Shown: positions 36,217 to 48,750 of the stretch, piece by piece
Layout of the letters: every line of letters starts with the position of its first letter
How positions within the stretch are numbered: the stretch's first letter is position 1
Origin: Schistocephalus solidus
Lineage: Eukaryota; Platyhelminthes; Cestoda; Diphyllobothriidea; Diphyllobothriidae
DNA length: 64,000 nucleotides
Assembly: GCA_017591395.1 (NCBI GenBank)
Contig: WEDG01004494.1
Span: 124,001-188,000, forward strand
Direction of reading: 5' to 3'
Translations under genes and position numbers: made by a program
Notes under the pieces: generated by a model
Told to the model about the DNA's origin: nothing
Seen by the model: the letters and a program-made list of their open reading frames with translations, nothing else
Databases searched by the model: none

Positions 36217-37060
36217 GACAGTCCGACCATCGTAGTCCGACGATGTCAACCGTATGCTCCACAGAAGGGTGGTGCAGGGAAGGTGGCTTGCGCGTAATTT
36301 AGTTTAAAGTGATATTAGACTTGCGTCTACCGCACTCTCTCCTCCTCCCCCACCTGAGCCCGGTGCCAGCACAAAGTCAAGAAGACCGGAGATGGGAGAG
36401 GTTGCAGGTGGCTGGCGCTGCCGGAGCCGCTCCTGGGCATACCACCACACCTTGCTCAGATCCCACGGAGTGGGAGTGCCGTAAAGGCCACATTAGGAAG
36501 GAGCAATTGCAGCCTGACTCTCAGTCCGCTTGTCAGCCACTCCACACAAAAACAGAAATTGGGCTGACCACGCGGCCTGAGTGTTCCCGTCAGTTGGCAA
36601 CCTTCCAAACCACGGCTTTTAGCGCACCGTGAGAGTTTAAAGCGCGTCAGACTTTTTAAAGTGAGGAAAATGCGCTGAGCCGTCGACCTTACTCTCTCCC
36701 CCACTCCCACAATCAGATCACTGTCAGAGCCGGTCAGTTTTCTGATGCGAAAGTGGGCGCAGCTGCTGGTGACCTCGCCTATGTGCACTAGGTACACGAC
36801 CTGCCCCCCCCCCCCCCCAAACACAGCACCAGGATTTCACACAACAGGGCGTTGAACGGCTTACATCTCACACTGCTGGGTCTGAGTGTAATTGTCAGTT
36901 GGTGACCTTCCAATCCACGGCGCTTATCACTACCGCACTCTCTCTCCTCTCCCACCTATGTTCGGTGTCAAGACAGAGTCAAGAAGACCGGAGGCGGGGG
37001 AGGGCGCAGGTGGCTGGCGCGGCCGCAGCCGCAAGCACCCACACGCTCAAAACACTTCCA
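36217..37060 (-). mobile_element. 5'-truncated tail of the RTE-like element inserted in the Gypsy remnant
   Basis: On the minus strand it holds part of a B unit, an A' unit and a terminal B' unit, ending with the same terminal microrepeat (GTCGGACTACGATGGTCGGACTGTC form). The 3' end is intact while the 5' end is lost, as expected from target-primed reverse transcription. A 15-base C run (36804-36818) interrupts the A' unit. Confidence 0.8.
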
Positions 37061-37389
37061 AATGGCAAATATGCTGCAAACCCCCCGTCTAACAACTACT
37101 AATGGCTGCTGATTACACTGTACGGGTAGTACGGGATTACAGCTAACATTCTCATCTGACCAAAAAGAACATATATTTTTGATAGGGCCAGAGTTAACCT
37201 GGGACGTCTTATAAGAGATCGATTTCTTTATCGTTACGACTGTACCATTCTTTCACCGGCCACCTATGGAAGAAACCGCCATAACAATGTTTGACAAAAC
37301 GGCCGTATGTGCCATCATACAAGCCACCGTTTCGTTGCCACCTGGCCACACTGATACGATGTTACCTGACCCCACGAGTCTTCCCGTAC

Positions 37390-37712
37390 ACGCTTGCGAT
37401 ACGTTACGCTTATTACTCATAGACTTTACAGACATTTTTGTCTGGAATAGTGATTTTCTCGGCAGAACGACATATGTACGACATTCCATTGACACCGGAA
37501 ATGCCAAACCGATCTGGCCTATGCAATGCGCCGGCTACGTTTCAACGTCTGATGCCAGTAGTACTTGCCCATTTACTACCGTCTCAGTGCCTTGTATACC
37601 TCGAGGACGTCACAATAACCCATCACAACCAGAACCTCTCCACTGTCTTTAAAGCGTTACGCGACGCAGACTTACGCCTTAACCCACAGAAATGCACTTT
37701 TACGCGATAAGG
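37390..37712 (+). pseudogene. Gypsy reverse transcriptase, internally deleted
   Basis: A YDIPLTPE-like piece is joined almost directly to GLCNAPATFQRLM, so the central RT motifs are missing. The catalytic box reads YLED instead of the family's YLDD. It ends with ALRDADLRLNPQKCTF before a stop at 37708-37710. Confidence 0.8.
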
Positions 37713-37740
37713 TTACGTACCTGGGACATAAATATGTAGG

Positions 37741-38400
37741 GAAGGCATCGACGTGTCTCCAGACAAAATTAGTCCAGTTCAATTTTGGCCCACTCCCAAA
37801 TCCGTGACAGAACTCCGTGGATTTATTGGACTAGCTTCTTATTACCGCAAATTCATTTTGCATTTCGCTTCGATTGCCCAACCACTTCATCGTTTAACGG
37901 AGAAAGGCTGCAAATTCGTTTGGACTGATGAATGTCAAAACGCCTTCGACGAACTCAAGGCCCACCTGGTAGCCGCACCCGTCCTCACACTCCCAAACCC
38001 GGTACCCGACGCGCCTCCGTTCATACTTATCACAGATGCCAGTGGGTTCGCCATGGGTGTAGTATTATCCCAGGCCAATTCCACTGGTACCAAACGACCT
38101 ATATGCTTCGCAAGCAAGATGCTGTCAAAACCACTGTGTAACTATTGTACCTATCGCCGCGAACTGTAAGCCCATATAACTTTCGCTAAACAACTCTGTG
38201 CATTTTTGCTTGGCAAACATTTCATCATTCGAACCGACCACAATCCATTACAGTGGCTACAGACCCCGAAAGCTGCTGAAGGATAACTAGCCAGGTGGCA
38301 GAAAACGCTTCAACAATTCAACTTCTCCTCTCAGTACCAACCAGGGGCTAAACACACTAACGCGGATGCGCTTTCCAGCCGTTCCAATGAGAAAACGTGT
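37741..38400 (+). pseudogene. Gypsy RT connection and RNase H domain
   Basis: WPTPKSVTELRGFIGLASYY and FVWTDECQNAFDELK, then the RNase H core: LITDASGFAMGVVLSQ, ICFASKML, the YRREL stop, then FIIRTDHNPLQWL and a GAKHTNADALS end. Stops fall at 38167 and 38284. Catalytic DAS and TDH residues are still readable. Confidence 0.88.
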
Positions 38401-38639
38401 GGTGACGACCCCATAATTACTCCAACCGTGAACGCAGTACATATAAGCGAACCCGTATGCCAGCATTGGCGCAGAGCAACGACCCAGACTCGATCGTTTT
38501 ATGCAACCAACAACACACGGGTCGACAAAGACCAACGGACATTGACCTGAGGCCGAACATTCTGTACGCAACCAGTGGTCGAATCTCTTCATTGACAACG
38601 ACTTAATGTTCATCAGAGACACCATCAACCGCACAGATT

Positions 38640-39160
38640 GAGCCCGGGAGCCTGATAATTCTGAACTCGGTCCCCTGAGCCAGGCAAAAACAAAAATAGT
38701 TGCCCGACAGCGATTCTGGTGGCTCCAGCTACGTGAACATGTTATCACATTCTGCAAAACGTATCCTACTTGCGCGTAGTTTAAAACATCTCAACACTGT
38801 TTTCGTGCACCCCTCCAGTCTATACCTACGGGCTTCCCATTCTAAAGAGTTAGTATTGACATAGTTAGTCCACTGACTTACTCCACCCCATGGCCAGTTA
38901 CTTCAATTTCCGGTGCTTTTGGCCCACCAATAATGTACGCAACCCTGTCTAAAGCACTTTTACCGTCTAATTCGACAGCTTCCGCCCTTAAGCGCAGCTC
39001 TACAGGCTTCCCCATGAAATTTCCTGAGCCACTCCGCATAAATAGCGTACTTCAAATAGAAAATCCGCTATCCTCTCAATTGAAAGACAACTTATTTAAC
39101 CCTCCACAAACTAACTCGTCCGATAATCCCACGGGTCATGTTATACCCCCAATTATATAA
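38640..39160 (+). pseudogene. Gypsy integrase remnant
   Basis: RQRFWWLQLREHVITFCKTY followed by TCA resembles the HHCC zinc-binding end, and an R-x-S-I-D-I-V core start follows near 38845. A later open stretch (38933-39160) with QLKDNLFN fits the middle of the core. Several frame changes; the catalytic triad is not intact. Confidence 0.6.
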
Positions 39161-39239
39161 CCTAAGACAGGTCGTCCAAAGGACGTCCAACCCAAATCAA
39201 AAAGCAAGGTAGTGCAGTTCTAACTAATCGCATGCTGCC

Positions 39240-42200
39240 TCCTCCAAAACTAACCAATCCTCTACAACAGGCAAATAACCCTTACCATGTTAAGCGATAT
39301 ACATGACCCGAATTCCCAGCAATTAATTCTTTTAGCTGCTTGCCCTCTCAAACCAGCCTCTATGATCCCTCTAGCTTCCCCCCATTCCGTTTTAACTGCC
39401 AACAGGCATATCCCAGACCTAACCCCTATGGTGCTTCTTTATCGGAAAGTTATATTCATACACCTTTTAGATATCCCTCTCAGCCTTTGTTACTAACGTT
39501 CCTTATACGAATAGTTCTGGCACAGCTGGCAGTTACCTTCCAAACCGAAATAAATTCCATTTTTTACCTACCTCCAAATGTTTTTTTTATAAATAACGAT
39601 AACCCTAGTTTAGCTTCTCAAACTACACTGAGATCATATTGCTTAATGCTAGGTCTGTTATAAATAAGATGGCTTAACTAAGAGCCATTGCTTTCGAGTT
39701 GATATCCGATGTTTTATGTGTAACTGAATCTTGGGCCCATCCTTTAATATCCGACTCTTTGCTTGTCATAAACCAGTATGATCTCTATCGTCGAGACCGC
39801 AGTAGTAAGCGCCTTGGTGGTTGTCTTCTCTATATTAAAGCTTCGTTTAAGCACTTCCCTTTCGATCTAGTTGGTACCTCATTCTCTCGTAATTACTGCT
39901 TCGCATCTATTATCCTGTCACCCAAACAAAAGGCGATTCTCGGATGCATTTACAACCCGCCTAATTCATCATCTGATGATAATGCAAAACTTTGTGAAAT
40001 TTAAATTGGTAACGGAGTCCAATTTAGATATAAAAATAATGGCTGGAGATCTTACATTTCCTGAAATTGACTGAATTTCAAACTTTTTTCAACCAAGATT
40101 TCAGCCTTTCCTCGATACTATTAATTTTTCTAATTGGTCTGATCTGGTCCGTTCTTCAACGAGAGACAAGCATATTTTAGACCTGATTTACACAAACGAT
40201 ATTGCTCCCCTCTTCGTTGATTTTAAGCACGGCCTCTTCAAAAGTGACCATACATTAATTCAATGCTGCCTTCCAATTTTCTCTTCGAAAAAGGCTATCG
40301 CCATTCATGCCTATCATGCTTTTGACCTCGCAGATATTAGCTTAATCAATAACTTTTTGGATTTATTGACCTAGCAGCATCTCTCCTCCATGAACGACGC
40401 AGCAATTCTTCTTGTCATCATGTCAGTCGTTTCCAATATCATCATGGAATTTGTGCAAACCGAAATTGTCAAGCCCTACGTTTCGGAATCCACCGTTCTT
40501 TTGCGAAGACTAAAGAAATTGAGGAGGGAGTTAAAAGATCAATCTACTAGTTCGTTATCCTTGCATTTAAGGATCGCAGAGATTATTGAATTAGCCTCTA
40601 CGATTCGTCTTTCATGTGACGGACAGAGGGAATCCTGTGCACTCAGTGAAACAAACTCTGCAAAATCTGTTGCTCAAAGGTTCCGACGTAGATCCTCCTC
40701 TAAATGAGTGCAAGAAATACCTCCATTACTAAAGGAAGATAAGAATTTCGTTCTTGAAGACTCTGACCAGGCGGAATTGTTAAGTGCTTTCTTTGCGAAT
40801 CCTCTTACGATGGATTCTGAACCGGTTCCGACGTTTCCACCATTGTCATTCAATTTATCAGCATCATTGAGTTCTCCTTATAATTAATTCGTAAGCAAAT
40901 AATTCGTTTAAAAACTCGGCCTCTTCAAGAACTGTCAGCATTCCAAACTCAGTTATTAAAAGAGTTCTGAGTTTCTCCCGATTGTTTAGCCATATATTCT
41001 CAGTTTATCTTTTAAACGGATTCTTTCCTGACTCATGGAAGACATCTATTATTCTTCGTGTCGTCAAATCGGGATCTCGTTCGGACGTAAATAAGTATCG
41101 AGGCATTCACAAAACCCCGGCTCTAGCAAAACCTTTTGAAAAATACTTTTTATCAAATTGTCGACTTTTGCCTAGGAAATTAGCTTCTAATCGACTCACA
41201 ATATGGTCTTCCACCTGAAAGATCATGCGAAGTGTGTCATTTAACTCTTCTTAACGTCGTCACTTCCTTTCTTACTGAGCTGCAGTCAGTGTTTGTGATA
41301 TACTTTAACCTAAGCAAAGCCTTTGACAATGTACTGCACAGAGGTCTTCTAGTGAACCTGGAATCCCTCGGCATCTGGCCTCCTCTCCTTGACTTAATTT
41401 ATTCCTACTTGCCTAAACGCAGCCTGAAGGTTTTAATAGATAATAGCTTCTTGACACCTTAACCGATCACGAGTGGCTTTTTTCACGGCACGGTTCTAGT
41501 TCCATTACTATTTATTCTGTACATAAATGAAATTTCAACTGTATTCAAAAATTCAGATGGAATTTTCTCCATCCAAGAGTAGTTGATGTGTTTTGGCCCC
41601 GCCAAGCTTCCTGGGCCCCTAGTATTTCAAAATAATCCACTTTTATAACGATTAAATATAAGAGACTTAGGTCTAACTTACAGGAATAAGCTAACATTAT
41701 CGCCTCATGTAGATCAAATTTCTGATAGGCTGCACAGATATGTGGTGTTATATCACATAATTTCCTTCTTCCGGAAATAAAGCTAAGACTGTACCACATG
41801 TTTCTTCTTCCCATCCTAGATTACTGCTATTCCGTCTTTGATCTGATGAGTGCTTAAAGTTTAAAAATGTTCAGAGAGCTTTTTTTCTAAGTCTATTTCC
41901 TCTTACTGGATCCAGTATCTGTTATACGGATAGATGTACGTTAGCAAACATTAAATTTCTGTGGGTTAGAAGACTCGAAGCCAGTCTCTGCTTCTCGTTT
42001 CAGGTTAACTCTTCTCCAAATCACTCACGAATTAACGCTCACACTCCGGTAGATCGACCTCCATGATCCTTTCACTACACCTTAGCTCCATAACTTAACG
42101 TTCTCCTCTTTTACCTCCATATATGCTTTCATCTGGAATAATCTTCTTCTCGAAATTAGGTTGTCTACATAAGCGGTTTTCGAAAACAAATAACGTAAAC

Positions 42201-42340
42201 ATTTAACTTCGGAACATATAAATTCCTTATTATCCGTTTCCTACACAAACTCACAACTTTTGGACTTTGAAAAAGGTCCAACTGGTAGTTGAGGTGGTTC
42301 CCTTGATATTACATTGGTTTCTAAATATGTTTTCATTATC
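39240..42340 (+). mobile_element. CR1-like copy B, longest copy of the split element
   Basis: 5' region (39240-39590), endonuclease (CVTESWAHPLISDSLLVI, ILGCIYNPPNSSSDD, AGDLTFPEID then TGA at about 40072, RDKHILDLIYTNDI), spacer, then RT traces: FSVYLLNGFFPDSWKTSII, IYFNLSKAFDNVLHRGLL, SGFFHGTVLVPLLFILYINE. A terminal region reads LGLTYRNKLTLSPHVDQI. Many frameshifts; the RT catalytic box region is lost around 41560-41600. Confidence 0.82.
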
Positions 42341-42394
42341 CTCTGCAGAGACAATCTTTGCAGTCACTTTGTCCCCTACTATTCAACCCTCATT

Positions 42395-42815
42395 GCCAAT
42401 TGTTGCCAACCTTGATACGTTCTTCCGACCCTGACGATGGTCTCCGGGATTTGCTGAGGATCGTGGCGGGTTTTGATGTACTCACCACCTTGTCGGTGGA
42501 CTATGCAGACAGCAAGGTCACATCTCGGTAATGATCTCTCGACCTCTTCTGTCCCCTGTTCGTTTCGACCATAATGCCTTTGATGAGTTCCTCCTGTTCA
42601 CCTCCCTGAGGGTTATAAACAGTAGCTCTGGCTGTTATATGACCTCACCCACGACAAGGAGCGTTCCAAACCCTCATACTTTGTCACAAACATCACATTG
42701 CTATCCCTCTGCCTCGTGCCAATCCCATTAACTCTAGCTATTAATTCTTTAAAGAAGCAGTTTTTCCTCCTGGTTTTTATTTTTTAATTGGCGGCTCTCC
42801 GAACGCTACCCCCGA
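42395..42815 (-). repeat. Dispersed repeat X, right copy
   Basis: Inverted relative to 31545-31945. It directly abuts the inverted RTE-like tail at 42830 and the end of CR1-like copy B. Confidence 0.75.
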
Positions 42816-42829
42816 TTTAACCGTTGACC

Positions 42830-43867
42830 TCACTATTTCACCCACCCCCACGATCAGACCACCGTCCGAGCCGGTCAGTTGTTTGATGCAGAAGTGGGCG
42901 CAGCTGCTGATAACCTCGTCTACGTGTACTACGTACACGACCTGGCCCCCTCAAACACAGCACCAGGATTTCACACAACAGGGGGTTGAACGGCTTACAT
43001 CTCACATGTGTGAGATAGCCAGAGGTCACATTAAGAAGGAGCCATCGCAGCCTGACTCTCAGACCACCAGTCAGCCACTCCAAACAACCTTCCAGTCAGT
43101 CGGAAACCTTCCAACCCACGGGGCCTATCACGTCCGCACTCTCTCCTCCTCCCCCACCTAAGCCCGGTCCCATCACAAAGTCAAGAAGACCGGAGATGGG
43201 AGAGGTTGCAGGTGGCTGGCGCTGCCGGAGCCGCTCCTGGGCATACCACCACACCTTGCTCAGATCCCACGGAGTGGGAGTGCCGTAAAGGCCACATTAG
43301 GAAGGAGCAATTGCAGCCTGCTTCTCAGTCCGCCAGTCAGCCACCACACAAAAACACAAATTGGGCTGACCACGCGGTCCGAGTTATCCCGTCAGTTGGC
43401 AACCTTCCAAGTCACGACTTTAAGCTCCCCGTGATAGTTTAAAGCGTGGCAGATTGTTTATAGTGAGTGAAATGCAGTGACCTGTCGTCCTCACTCTCTC
43501 CCCCACCCTCACAATCAAACCACCGTCCGAGCCGGTCAGTTGTCTGATGTAGAGTGGGCGCATTGGCTGACGAGTCAGCGTACCCGTCTTCGCGAGCCAC
43601 AGCACGACCTGGCCCCATAACGCACACACCAGGATTCACTAAATCCGGGGATATGGAGGAGCCATCGCCGTCTGACCTACAGTCCAATGGTCAGCCACTC
43701 GACACACACAGCACATACACTGGGCCGATGGCGTGGTCTGGTGTAAACGTCAGATTGGGAGCCTTCAATGCCACGGTTTCTGGGAAATCGTGATCTTCTC
43801 AGTACGTGATGATGGTGAATGTGTTGTCTACGTATTGGCGTAGATAGTGTGCGCTGATGTGGCTTAG
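42830..43867 (-). repeat. Inverted copy of the RTE-like alternating tail (A-B-A')
   Basis: Minus-strand order A, B, A' with the unit boundaries seen in the full element. It stops inside A', so the terminal B' unit and microrepeat are missing. It continues from the zinc-finger copy at 43868-44355. Confidence 0.82.
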
Positions 43868-44355
43868 CCTCCGGTGGTTTACCGCCGGTTGTTGTGGAGG
43901 CACATGTGTCCTTCTAGGCCCATGCGTTTTGTAAAGTTGCGGAAGCAGTGAAGGCAGTGGAGGCGGGCGCATAGACTGTATGTCGGCGCCACAGGCACTG
44001 GTTCAACATCCTCCGTGTGATTGATTTGCAGGCTGATGCGTGCGTTGAAGTTGCGGGCGCAGTGTGGGCAGTAGAAATCGGGAGAGGCTGGGGGGAAGTC
44101 ATTCGTGGTAGTGAGGGTGGCAGTGACGGTGAGAATGACAGAAGCGGAAGGTGTGCATGGGATATCGGTGTTATCGGCATTGCGGTGAATTTCACTGTCA
44201 TGGATCAACATATGACCGAACAGGCCCATGCGATGAGTGAATGCGCGAGGGCACTGTAGGTAGTGGAGGTGGTGGTCTCTGCTGTGTTTTGGTGCTCCAG
44301 GCACTGGTTCACTGGTTACTGTACGATGGATTCGCAGGTGACCGACCAGGCTCAC
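43868..44355 (-). pseudogene. Zinc-finger domain copy of the RTE-like element, open frame
   Basis: Open in one frame from SLVGHLRIHRT through QCPRAFTHRMGLFGHM, CPHCARNFNARI and CLHCFRNF...GHMCLH to a stop just upstream of the tail. Several cysteines and histidines are lost, and one finger has lost part of its helix. There is no start codon or RT attached. Confidence 0.75.
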
Positions 44356-45001
44356 ATAAAAATATAGAAAGCCATTAATAACACTGCCGACGAAGCCGAC
44401 TTCTAGGAAAATCTTCGTTGATTTGACATCTGCTCCCGCAAACGGCTCCTGTCCTTCAAATCGAACTAATTTACCCTTCTGCGTCTGCAAAATTGAAATC
44501 CATTCCCTGCTACGCTATCCTACTATCACAACGGAACGCCACCCCGAGAAACAGAAACACAGAATGATCTCTGCGGTTGGATGACAGACAACCAAAAGCC
44601 TTCCTCATAAAATTGCAAGGCGGTTAAAGCGGGAACTTCAATGCCCAAGGGCATTTGCTGGGTATTTTTCAGTTATTTGCGACGAGCACTAGTCTCAAGA
44701 AAGCAGTGGCGGTCAGGAGGTAAATTCATCGGGAATTCTTGGGGAACTGGGTAAAGCAAATTCCATGTGCATCAACAATTCACAGCATAGCGCCTAATTG
44801 CCTCAAAATCGCGTAGAATGACCATGCATTATCCTCCGGCATTTTACAATTAGCGACGTAAGGATGTGTTTTTAAAAAAATGCGTGTTACAGCTGGCCTT
44901 GATTACTCTTAGGTTTTCTTAACTCTTGAGCGGAATAACATAGAATCCATCCAGCAGTTGTCATTTTACTACGAGAATCTTAACTCTGGATCACCGAATT
45001 T

Positions 45002-45204
45002 TCACTTGCGAAATGGATCTTCAACTCCCAAGCCCTGATCCTTTGTGATCTCGCTATTAAAAGTAAGATTGTTTCCATTCGTTAAGCTACTAGCTTTTCC
45101 TTGATTACTTTTAAGCCACTTGGCCACTTTCAGTATATTTTTCTTATTCTTTTTTGCACCAGCTACCGTTAAAGATGGTTCTTTCCCGCTACCTGAATTG
45201 CAAT
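45002..45204 (-). CDS. Possible terminal exon of an unidentified gene
   Basis: A strong acceptor-like TATATATTTCAG precedes a frame open to TGA at 45004-45002, 66 residues rich in Lys, Asn and Ser (for example KKNKKNILKVAKWLKSNQGK). No family recognised. A GTGAAA donor just before the stop would be an alternative end. The frame also stays open upstream of the acceptor, so the exon reading is not proven. Confidence 0.25.
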
Positions 45205-47168
45205 CTGAAATATATAACACAGAAACGTATAATTCTGAAAAATTATTCTTTTTCAAACAAACTTTCCCTCGTTTTCTGCATTCAGAAGAATATCCACCGA
45301 ATCCCTCTCCCGCAGTCTCATCTTGAAAGCAATGGTAACGACTGCAGCCTGCCACCCCGTGCGCATATTCTTCAAATAGCAGCGAGCAATGGTGTACCTT
45401 TACACCCTTGTCCGGTACAGACATACAATCCTATGAAACGTAATGCAGACCCCTAGATCAAGTTGTACTCGTAGTAAATGATCCGGATTTCGGCTGCCTC
45501 ATTTTCCATGCTATAAAGATTATATCTTGAGTAACCTTAATTAGTCAAAGGCTAACTAACTGACATAACTCTTCTACCTCTTTTTCCCTAGTTGCTCCGT
45601 TGCCACTGTATATTTTTTTGATAATGCTTGCTAACTGGCATTAATTATAATAAAAGCTGATGAAAGTAATAACATTGTGCAGCAATGTTCAGCCTTCCCA
45701 CAGCTTTATCCTCTAAGTATGCATATCCTTACCAATCTTCGGCATTACCAATGGCATACAAGGTTTTAAGCAGCCGGGTGGGTATACCAACTCCTATTTC
45801 CAGGGAACAGTCAGTCGCTGGGCGATTTTATTTCCTCCCCGAAGAAACAAACCATATGCCCCCTCAAAATTTTCATTCTAAATGCTGGGTCCCTACAGAA
45901 AAATCTGCCTTCGATTAAGATATTTCGTTTTTCACCGCTCCGAGCTTGTCTTTGTGACGCCCGAACTCCAGCTTCCGGGCTTCATTTGCTTTTTAAATAA
46001 CTATAGACAGCAAGCGCGGAGGAACTTACGTTCAAAAGGAGGCAAGCATTTACAATTTGACCGTTGGATCTCCTACGTCTTTACACGATAGAAATTAACT
46101 GTGGTTTTCAAGTTTTTATAAAAGGTAAGTATTCTTTGCTCGCTCTTTACGTTTATCTTTCCTGCAAAAAAAAGGAGAATTATACTGTTTGTCCCTCAGA
46201 GACACTTTCTCCTCAAGTCTATTTATACTCAAAGTACGCGCCAAGTAATGTCGGTTGACTTCAATCTTTCTGATGACTGGTGTTTTCCATTTTTCAGTTC
46301 TAAACTGTTCGAGGTGTTATTCGATGTTATTCTACATTCCCACACCTGAATAAAGCATAATAAAGTTTGATAACTGCAGCGACAGATTGAACTCCTTATT
46401 CTGTGCTCTAAGTATACGGCACGGTTGTGACCCTGCCATAATCGTTTAAATGCTAGATCTTGAGGTGACGGTTTTTTGTAAAAAACGTCTTTGATTTTTT
46501 CAGCTTGTTCACATGTTTATCGATGCACCTGATGTCTCAGAAGTAGACAGATTTCTTTTTAAGCTCGAATTTGATCTTTCTAATGCAAAACTTCAGAAAT
46601 CTCGAAACATATTTATTTTGGTTATGTTTCCCTTAAAAAGATAATTTGTATTACTGATATGGTAGATATTCTTAGCTCCTTCTATCGTAAAATGCGGCGT
46701 CTTCAGTTGCCACCATCTTAAATGATACCTGCACTTAAATTTTCAACCACCGTATGTTTTAAGCCTGTTCAAATAAAACCGACTTGTTTATGAGGTCAAA
46801 TGCGGCGAAAAATATCTATTTAGTGTTGTAAAAATTTAGTTTTGCTCAACGAGACCTCCCGGAAAAGCCAATCATCCTCATCCAATAGGCCTGGGGAACT
46901 CCGATTGCAGGTTTCACGTTGAGGGCTAGTGGTTTTATTGCTATATTTTAAAAAAGGCACTTTTATCTTTTATGAACTTCGATCGATGTCACTCTTGACA
47001 ATTCGAATGTTGCCCGTCGGAGTGTTGCTGCAGTCAAAAGACGGCTTGAACGGTCACATAACGCGGGACCAGATGTTTTATCGACAAACATTTTAAACCT
47101 TGACGCAAATTGTATAATTTGACCGCTCTTGTACAAAATGTTAAAGCTAGCTATCGAAAGTTAATTCC

Positions 47169-47270
47169 TTTCAAATTGTCGAAGGGAATCGCGTATTTTT
47201 TGCGTAAGCGCACGCGCTTTTTTAACATCCTTTGACAATTTTCGGCCAATTTTGACTCTTTCTCGGTATC
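47169..47270 (-). CDS. Possible terminal exon, basic coiled-coil-like
   Basis: After TTTCAG the frame reads a strongly charged helix (YRERVKIGRKLSKDVKKA, then LTQKIRDSLRQFERN) to TAA. The same frame stays open for another 65 codons past the stop. Composition suggests coding, but no homology is recognised. Confidence 0.2.
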
Positions 47271-47763
47271 TGAAACACTTGAGAGCCTGACCCAAACGGA
47301 TAACGGGTGATACGGGCAACGATAAAGTGATAATGGATAAAGACTTCTTGATTGTATCACAGCATGGATTCAAAGAAACTCGATCTTCCAATTCTTTTCA
47401 GTGGTTCTCCTTCGAGTATGTTTTCTAGTTTTTTGGACTAAAGGTTCATCCTTTTACTATGGCATTTGGTCACTGTCACCTTCTTTTGAAAACCGTTGTG
47501 GTCGGAATAAGGGAACCTTCTGACTTCGTTTTCTTTCACTTCAACTCTCGCACACAGGGAGCTATGATTTGCATTGTTTGCTTTAGAGCACATATGCGAG
47601 GATTTTGTGTATTCAGGGTAGTGCAAATGGCCCTGTTCTGTCTTGTTTTTAATTATATACAGGACATTCCCCAGTATGGTAGGCATTTTAGTTTAAACGA
47701 CAAATCAACAGTGGATAATTAATGGAATCGCGTTTGAACTCCTAAAACTCGAATTAGAGGTTT

Positions 47764-47997
47764 TTGGCCAATGCTTCTATACATAAAATTTGGTACGCAC
47801 TGGAGATGATTGTTGGGTTATGCTTGTTTGCGTTGGTTATCAGCCTGAACTTAACATTGACGGCCACAACAGGACCTTTTAATGAACTAGACTACGGATC
47901 TTGGCTGAACTTACTTGAAGATCGCTTTCAATGTGCGCCATATACTTCAAGTATTCTCGTGAATTTTAAAGCCTGCAAACATAGAAGCCGCCTCTAG
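47764..47997 (+). CDS. Possible exon with one membrane segment, unidentified
   Basis: About 77 open codons without a clear ATG. A hydrophobic run (MIVGLCLFALVISLNLTLTA) is followed by ELDYGSWLNLLEDRFQ. An AG lies shortly upstream. No family recognised; it could be chance. Confidence 0.2.
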   Translation: MANASIHKIWYALEMIVGLCLFALVISLNLTLTATTGPFNELDYGSWLNLLEDRFQCAPYTSSILVNFKACKHRSRL

Positions 47998-48750
47998 TAA
48001 CTGTGTATTAGATTTAAACTAAAATGCCATTCATTGTTCTCAATCCTCTTGGGCATCGGTGAACGCAATAATGTTTAATATGTCCAACATCTTTTCATCC
48101 AAGGAACTTTACGCTGGGAATATCGATATCAGACATGCTCGAAACCTTGGTCCCTTGCGGCTTTGTCGATTATGAGGTAATAAATTAATGGATTATAATG
48201 GTAACTTGTATACTTTGGAACATGTGACAGGCCTCGACTAACTAGTCATTACGATGAATAGTTAATTAATGTCAGTTATTCTTTGATAACACCGTTCTTG
48301 TCTAAGAATAATCACTTGAGAACATAATAATGAGGCAAGGTTATCCTTTTAACGAAGAAATATCAATAGATTTTCAACTCAGTCCACCTCTTATAACGTA
48401 TGGGCGCCAAATTCACCGAATTTACTATTCGTCATGACGGCAATCATGAACTTCAGTTTCTGTGCCTTGTCTCGTCCCGAGTGAAACGTCACCAGCTGTT
48501 CCGTCCGTCACCGTACCTGCTGATTTTTCAGCTTGAGACGATCCAACTCCAACCCCACCCGTTGGTTTGATTATCAGTTCCTACCCTACAGGGATTGAAA
48601 AATATTCAACTGTGGATTCCGACTGGGTCCATCTTGTGCTCCTAACAGGCTGGACGAAAAGGTGCAGAATTGCGCGTGAATTAGTTTAGTGACGGTGGAA
48701 ACACGCATCATCTACCACACTCTTCCTTTGGCCCAATTGTGAAAAACTTG

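Larger units (their letters stand above)
35640..39160 (+). mobile_element. Ty3/Gypsy LTR-retrotransposon remnant, interrupted
   Basis: Gag, protease, RT, RNase H and integrase pieces occur in the Gypsy order, with an unrelated minus-strand insertion at about 36217-37060. I found no convincing LTR pair; the right end runs into CR1-like copy B at about 39240. Stops and deletions show it is inactive. Confidence 0.85.
44360..48710. other. Mostly unassigned A/T-rich stretch
   Basis: No repeat or protein family recognised. Three weak candidates with open frames are listed separately (45002-45204, 47169-47270, 47764-47997). Confidence 0.4.
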
